From: Gemmatimonadota bacterium
Lineage (GTDB): Bacteria > Gemmatimonadota > Gemmatimonadetes > Palauibacterales > Palauibacteraceae
DNA: 9,308 nt
Assembly (NCBI GenBank): GCA_029288095.1
Contig: JARFPW010000340.1
Span: forward strand, 1 to 9,308
Reading direction: 5' to 3'
The notes beneath the pieces are model-generated. The model did not search any database, had not been told where the DNA came from, and saw only the letters and a program-made list of their open reading frames with translations. Below are positions 5,263-9,308 of this stretch, in pieces. Every line of letters begins with the position of its first letter. Position 1 is the stretch's first letter. The position numbers were made by a program, and so were the translations under genes.

Positions 5263-6198
5263 GTGAGTGAAGGATACTCACACGATCCAGTTCTAGCGGA
5301 TGAAGTAGTCGACCTGTTGAAGCCTTCGGCGGGCACCTGGATTGACGGGACTTTGGGCGGTGGCGGGCACGCGGAGCTGTTGCTGGGCGCGCACCCGGAG
5401 CTGGTTCTGATAGGCGTGGACCAGGATCCGGAGGCGATCGAAGCAGCCGCCGCACGATTAGACGGATACGCCGATCGGGTCACCCTGGTCGAAGGCAATT
5501 TTCGGGACGTCGCAGAAATCGCGGCGTCGAGATCGGAGGTCGGAACGGTGCAAGGCGCTCTGCTGGACCTCGGAGTTTCTTCGCACCAACTGGACAGACA
5601 GGCTCGTGGTTTCTCCTTCCGTCGGAGCACACCGTTGGATATGCGGATGGGCGGGACAACCGATGGGAGGAGAACCGCGGCCGATTTGTTGAACGAAGAG
5701 GCCGAGGCAGAGTTGGGACGCATCTTCAGGGAGTTCGGCGAAGAGAGAAAGTGGAGACGCCTGGCCAAAGAAGTGGTCAAGCGCCGCGCCTCGGCCCGCT
5801 TCGAAACGTCGGATGACTTGGTCGCCGCCTGCACGACGGTTCTGGGATCGGGTCTGAGCGCCGGGACGAAGGCCCGTTTGTTCCAGGCACTGCGTATCGC
5901 AGTCAACGATGAACTCGCGGCCTTGCAGGAAGTTCTTCCGGCACTGCGAGACAAGCTGGCATCCGGGGGGAGGTTGGCTGTGATCTCCTACCACTCTCTG
6001 GAGGATCGAATCGTAAAGAACGCCTTCCGCGATTGGAGCAAGGCGTGCGTCTGTCCCCCTGAACTCCCGGTGTGTCGCTGCAGGGGCGTCCCCCTCGGCA
6101 CAACCATGACCCGGAAGCCGATCCGTCCATCGGACCGGGAGGTACAACGGAATCCGAGGGCACGGAGCGCACGCTTGCGCGGGTGGCAACGGGCATGA
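5263..6198 (+). CDS. rsmH: 16S rRNA (cytosine(1402)-N(4))-methyltransferase
   Basis: RsmH (MraW) methylates N4 of C1402 in 16S rRNA at the ribosomal P site using S-adenosylmethionine. The 311 residues match the family length (313 in E. coli). It starts HDPVLADEVVDLL, then the SAM-binding loop DGTLGGGGHAELLL (about residues 28-41), GVDQDPEAI, GNFRDV, LLDLGVSSHQLD, RGFSFR with PLDMRM, the inserted helical domain, RIAVNDEL, and ISYHSLEDRIVKN. It ends with the usual CVCPPELPVCRC segment, TRKPIRPS and NPRARSARLR. GTG 5263 has GGGAG ten bases upstream. The stop overlaps the ftsL start (ATGA, 6195-6198). The neighbour order mraZ-rsmH-ftsL is the classic dcw layout. Confidence 0.98.
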   Translation: MSEGYSHDPVLADEVVDLLKPSAGTWIDGTLGGGGHAELLLGAHPELVLIGVDQDPEAIEAAAARLDGYADRVTLVEGNFRDVAEIAASRSEVGTVQGALLDLGVSSHQLDRQARGFSFRRSTPLDMRMGGTTDGRRTAADLLNEEAEAELGRIFREFGEERKWRRLAKEVVKRRASARFETSDDLVAACTTVLGSGLSAGTKARLFQALRIAVNDELAALQEVLPALRDKLASGGRLAVISYHSLEDRIVKNAFRDWSKACVCPPELPVCRCRGVPLGTTMTRKPIRPSDREVQRNPRARSARLRGWQRA

Positions 6199-6560
6199 GC
6201 CGCAAGCGACGTCGCGAGACCCGAGCGCGCCGCGGACAGCGGGGCCGCCGCCTCAGGACGATCCGTCGGCGAGTAATCCTCGGTGCCGCCGCCCTGGCCG
6301 TACCGGTCAGTCTGCTGTTCTCCGTCCGCCGCTCGTCAGATGGCACCGCCCTGGCAGAATCCCTGGGCGAACTCCATCGCGAGGAGACTCTTCTGCGGGA
6401 GCAACTGTCGTTGGAAGTGATGCGCGTCGACTCCCTGTCTTCTCTGCAACGGATCACCGCAGCTGCCGCCAGGCTCGGGCTGAGGGAGGCTGACGACAAA
6501 GAAGTAATCCACGTGATCGATGTCGCCGAATCCCCCTCAACGGGAAAGAGCGGCTCGTGA
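6195..6560 (+). CDS. ftsL: FtsL-like cell division protein
   Basis: FtsL is a bitopic divisome protein that binds FtsB/FtsQ and helps activate the FtsW-FtsI septal synthase. This 121-residue protein has an unusually basic cytoplasmic N-terminus (about 15 Arg/Lys in the first 26 residues), one membrane helix (about 27-44, VILGAAALAVPVSLLFSV), a periplasmic coiled-coil region (about 52-85, leucine-rich heptads) and a short ITAAAARLGLREADD segment like the end of FtsL/DivIC-type domains. Sequence conservation in this family is low, so the name rests on size, topology and position between rsmH and ftsI. ATG 6195 overlaps the rsmH stop; an ATG at 6072 in the same frame lies deep in rsmH and adds only shadow sequence. 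The stop overlaps the ftsI GTG by four bases. Confidence 0.85.
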   Translation: MSRKRRRETRARRGQRGRRLRTIRRRVILGAAALAVPVSLLFSVRRSSDGTALAESLGELHREETLLREQLSLEVMRVDSLSSLQRITAAAARLGLREADDKEVIHVIDVAESPSTGKSGS

Positions 6561-8533
6561 AGGCCCGTCGCCGGCCCTCGGCGAGAACGCGGGCTATCAG
6601 CCGCACACATGTGTTCCGGTGCCGCGCACTGTTTGGTCTCGTGCTACTCGGTGGCGCGGTGATGACCCTCCGGGCCTTCCAGCTCCAGGTGATTCAGGGG
6701 AACCTCTGGCACCAGGTGGCCGTGAACCAGACGACCGAGCGTACCGAACTGCCTGCAGCGCGCGGAGGGCTATTCGATCGGAACATGCGGCCGCTCACTG
6801 TATCGCAGGACAAGTACCGTGCGTTCTTCGCTCCCGCCGAGGTCGAGGATCATGCCGGAGCCATCGAGGTGTTCCGGCGTGTCCTGAAGCTGGGACAGCG
6901 TGACGTCGCCCGCCTCGATGCGGCGACTACAGGATGGGTGCCGCTCGGCCAGGTGAGCGGCCGGACGAAGGATCAGTTGGAGAGTGCGGTGCGCAACGGC
7001 GTACACTTCGAGTCCGTGCCGGCGCGCGCCTATCCCGAAGGAAAACTGGCCCGCGGACTGCTGGGTGCGGTGGGTTCGGACGGAGCTGGACTTTCCGGCC
7101 TGGAGCTTGTCTTCGACAGCCTGCTGGCCGGCCGGCCGGGAGAGCAGGTGAGCCGGCGCGACGCGCACGGCGCCCTGTACCCGATACGTGACGCTGGCTC
7201 AGTGCCAGCCCGGTCCGGCCGCGATGTCGTCCTCACGATCGACGCGGACCTGCAGGAAATAGCCGAATCCGCATTGACCCGCGCGCTCAGCGAGACGAGC
7301 GCAGCGGGCGGCGACGTCATCCTGGCGGACCCGGCGACGGGAGAAATCCTCGCCCTGGCAAGCCGCCGTGACGACTCCCCCTACCGGTTGCCAGCGTTCA
7401 CGGACACGTACGAACCCGGATCGACCGCCAAGCCCTTCCTGCTCGCGACACTCATGCAGGAAGACCTGGCAGGGCTTGACGAAGAGATCGACGTTGAAGG
7501 CGGCACCTACCGCACAGCGTACCGCACCATCACGGACGTCCATGAGTTCGACACGCTGTCAGTCCGCGAAGTGATGCTGCACTCCAGCAACATCGGTGCA
7601 GCCAAACTCGCCGAACGTCTTGAGCCGGGCCTCCAGTACAGCTACCTGAGGGACTTCGGATTCGGCACTCCGACCGGCGTCGAGACAGCCTCCGAGGCGG
7701 CCGGCCAGCTTCGCAGACCAGCCGAGTGGAGCCTGTTGAGCCAGCAGTCCCTCGCCTATGGGTACGAGCTGAACGTCACTTCCATCCAGTTGATCTCCGC
7801 ATATGGAGCGCTGGCCAACGGCGGCCTGCTCATGCGCCCGACGCTGGTGCGGGAGATTCGGAATGCCGAGGGTGGGACCGAGTTTCAAAACCATCCCAGG
7901 CCGCTCCGGCGAATCGTCGACGAACACACGGCCGACCAGATCACCGAGGTGCTCACCCAGGTGGTTCGGCAGGGGTCCGGCGACGAAGCGGCGCTGCTCA
8001 ATATCGACATCGCCGGCAAGACCGGTACGTCGCGCATATCCGCCGACGGCACGTATTCCAGCGGGAGATACGTCGCCTCGTTCGTCGGATACGTGCCAGC
8101 GGACAATCCACAGCTCGTCGTGCTGGCAAAGCTCGAGGACCCCAAGACGACGATCTACGGCGGGGCGGCCGCTGCGCCTGTCAGCCGAACCGTCATGCAG
8201 GCCATTCTCGCGGCAGGCGAGTCAGGATTGCTGGCCGGTCACCTGATACGAGGCGCCGATACACAGCACGATTGGGCCACGCCGGACCCTGATGCCACCC
8301 CGTACCGTTTCGCGGCGAACACCCCGCCGCGTGACCACCGGACCGGGCGGGCCGAATCCGGCGAGTTGCTGGTTCCCGATGTTCGCGGCCTCGGTCTTCG
8401 GACGGCAGCGGCGCGGTTGCATGAGGCTGGCCTTGAAGTGGAGCTAGATGACGACGCGCCGCAGCGCGTCCGCCGTAGCGAGCCAGCACCCGGATCCCGA
8501 GTGGTATCCGGGTCCACCGTGCTCCTGCGCTGA
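6557..8533 (+). CDS. ftsI: Septal peptidoglycan transpeptidase FtsI (class B PBP) with a C-terminal PASTA domain
   Basis: FtsI (PBP3) cross-links septal peptidoglycan, working with FtsW and FtsL/B/Q in the inner membrane and periplasm. The 658 residues start with a basic tail and a membrane helix (about 23-40), then the class B PBP pedestal with PAARGGLFDRNMRPL. The transpeptidase domain has all three active-site motifs: STAK with nucleophile S289 and K292 (in EPGSTAKPF), SSN at 343-345, and KTG at 488-490. The last 55 or so residues (LVPDVRGLGLRTAAARLHEAGLEVE to the end) form a single PASTA domain, joined by a proline-rich linker. Length exceeds that of E. coli FtsI (588) because of this addition. 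GTG 6557 overlaps the ftsL stop (GTGA); only a weak purine-rich site precedes it. Its own TGA shares one base with the murE ATG. Division rather than elongation is inferred from its dcw position. Confidence 0.97.
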   Translation: MKARRRPSARTRAISRTHVFRCRALFGLVLLGGAVMTLRAFQLQVIQGNLWHQVAVNQTTERTELPAARGGLFDRNMRPLTVSQDKYRAFFAPAEVEDHAGAIEVFRRVLKLGQRDVARLDAATTGWVPLGQVSGRTKDQLESAVRNGVHFESVPARAYPEGKLARGLLGAVGSDGAGLSGLELVFDSLLAGRPGEQVSRRDAHGALYPIRDAGSVPARSGRDVVLTIDADLQEIAESALTRALSETSAAGGDVILADPATGEILALASRRDDSPYRLPAFTDTYEPGSTAKPFLLATLMQEDLAGLDEEIDVEGGTYRTAYRTITDVHEFDTLSVREVMLHSSNIGAAKLAERLEPGLQYSYLRDFGFGTPTGVETASEAAGQLRRPAEWSLLSQQSLAYGYELNVTSIQLISAYGALANGGLLMRPTLVREIRNAEGGTEFQNHPRPLRRIVDEHTADQITEVLTQVVRQGSGDEAALLNIDIAGKTGTSRISADGTYSSGRYVASFVGYVPADNPQLVVLAKLEDPKTTIYGGAAAAPVSRTVMQAILAAGESGLLAGHLIRGADTQHDWATPDPDATPYRFAANTPPRDHRTGRAESGELLVPDVRGLGLRTAAARLHEAGLEVELDDDAPQRVRRSEPAPGSRVVSGSTVLLR

Positions 8534-9308
8534 TGACCAGGGGGCTCGGCGCGCCCGTGGCGGCGAAACCGAATCCCGGCCGGACAACAGATCACCTCGA
8601 CGGAGGAAGTGCGGGCCATTTGATCGCCATGCGCGACGCGGAGTCGCGGCTACGGGAGAAGGGCTTATCCCTGTCCTGGGCCGGACAGCCCCCCGAGGGC
8701 TTTGTCTCACTGCGCGTGGATTCAAGGAACGTCGGGTCCGGTGATGTCTTCTGCGCGATCGCAGGTACGATACAGGACGGTCACGACTTCGTGGCCGAGG
8801 CCGCTTCCGCGGGAGCGGTCGCCGCCATTGTCCAACGAGCTGTCGAGGCTTCGATCCCCACTCTTCATGTCTCGGACTCGAGAGCGGCAGCCGCGCACCT
8901 TGCCTCACTGGTTGCGGGTGATCCTGCCGAGTTGTTGCACATCGCCGGGATCACAGGCACGAACGGCAAGACCACGACGACCCTGCTCCTGCGGCACCTG
9001 CTCGAGGATCTCGGCCCTTCAGCCGCCCTCGGAACTCTAGGTCTGTTCATGCCTGACGGATCGCACCGTATCCGCGGCCGAATCACGACGCCGGGGCCGG
9101 TCGAACTCAACTCCGACCTCGCGGAAATTGTCGACGCGGGGGCCTCCTACGTGGCGATGGAAGTCTCGTCCCACGCGCTGGACCAGCGCCGGGTCGAGGC
9201 TGTCCGATTCGCCGTCGCAGTGTTCACGAATCTGTCACGCGAGCACCTCGACTATCACCCCGACATGAACTCGTATCTGCGGGCGAAGCTGCGGTTCGCC
9301 GAGCTACT
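8533..9308 (+). CDS. murE: UDP-N-acetylmuramoyl-tripeptide synthetase MurE, cut by the window end
   Basis: MurE adds the third stem-peptide amino acid (meso-diaminopimelate or lysine) to UDP-MurNAc-L-Ala-D-Glu in the cytoplasm, using ATP. The frame from ATG 8533 is open to the window end, showing 258 of roughly 490-520 residues. Visible are the uridine-binding N-domain (VDSRNVGSGDVFCAIAGT, then DGHDFVAEA), the ATP loop GITGTNGKTTTT (G142-K146 core), TTPGPVELN, the EVSSHALDQRRVEAVRF signature, and FTNLSREHLDYHPDM. The region that decides DAP or Lys (the DNPR-type motif) is not in the window, so the substrate cannot be called. The start overlaps the ftsI stop by one base (TGATG) without a ribosome binding site, which suggests translational coupling. 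About 30 residues precede the usual MurE start, and a later start (ATG 8629) is possible. Confidence 0.95.
   Translation, partial: MTRGLGAPVAAKPNPGRTTDHLDGGSAGHLIAMRDAESRLREKGLSLSWAGQPPEGFVSLRVDSRNVGSGDVFCAIAGTIQDGHDFVAEAASAGAVAAIVQRAVEASIPTLHVSDSRAAAAHLASLVAGDPAELLHIAGITGTNGKTTTTLLLRHLLEDLGPSAALGTLGLFMPDGSHRIRGRITTPGPVELNSDLAEIVDAGASYVAMEVSSHALDQRRVEAVRFAVAVFTNLSREHLDYHPDMNSYLRAKLRFAEL

Noticed and set aside
4938..5954. A long reading frame (338 residues) on the - strand across mraZ and rsmH.
   Set aside because: It is antisense to two genes with full family motifs, its product is a low-complexity Ser/Arg/Pro-rich string, and GC-rich codon use readily opens such frames.
6046..6085. Cysteine cluster CVCPPELPVCRC in RsmH as a novel metal site.
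   Set aside because: A C-x-C-P-P-x-x-P-x-C-x-C segment is a usual feature of RsmH C-termini, so it is not new here.
6072..6194. N-terminal extension of ftsL back to ATG 6072.
   Set aside because: It covers the conserved RsmH C-terminus in another frame, and ATG 6195 gives the expected ATGA coupling and a normal FtsL length.

Overview
The window is GC-rich (roughly 60-65% by eye) bacterial chromosome, with every gene on the + strand and tightly packed. The gene order lspA-rluD, then a dcw cluster beginning mraZ-rsmH-ftsL-ftsI-murE, together with secreted TPR and zinc-peptidase proteins, suggests a didermic lineage. My best guess is Gemmatimonadota or a nearby group. That is an inference from style and gene order, not a search result.

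Region 1 (1-2730) looks like one operon. It holds the 3' part of lspA (signal peptidase II, start just outside the window), rluD (23S rRNA pseudouridine synthase, overlapping lspA by 26 bases), a membrane-anchored HExxH metallopeptidase of the peptidase MA/gluzincin type (TTG start overlapping the rluD stop), a small two-helix membrane protein, and tRNA-Val(UAC). The stop codon of the small membrane gene lies inside the tRNA.

Region 2 (2731-4675) begins with a 115-base leader containing a two-tier hairpin. It is followed by one long gene for an exported protein with an N-terminal CsgG/TolB-like domain and many TPRs. Two hairpins end it, and the second is a strong intrinsic terminator.

Region 3 (4676-9308) is the start of the division and cell-wall (dcw) cluster. 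A sigma-70-like promoter (TTGCGT-17-TACAAT) runs into a remarkable array of TGGGN boxes: four on an exact 10-base period, then two more 31 bases on, ending at the mraZ start. This is the expected kind of MraZ autoregulatory operator, but larger than the three-repeat E. coli example. Downstream, mraZ, rsmH, ftsL, ftsI (with a C-terminal PASTA domain) and murE (cut by the window end) are joined by a 27-base gap and then 1-4 base overlaps, so they are probably one transcript and translationally coupled.

Most of the window is conserved housekeeping DNA. I found no CRISPR array, insertion sequence, phage or defence system. The best second-look items are the extended MraZ operator, the ORF/tRNA overlap, the metallopeptidase in the lspA-rluD operon, the CsgG-like/TPR protein and its structured leader.
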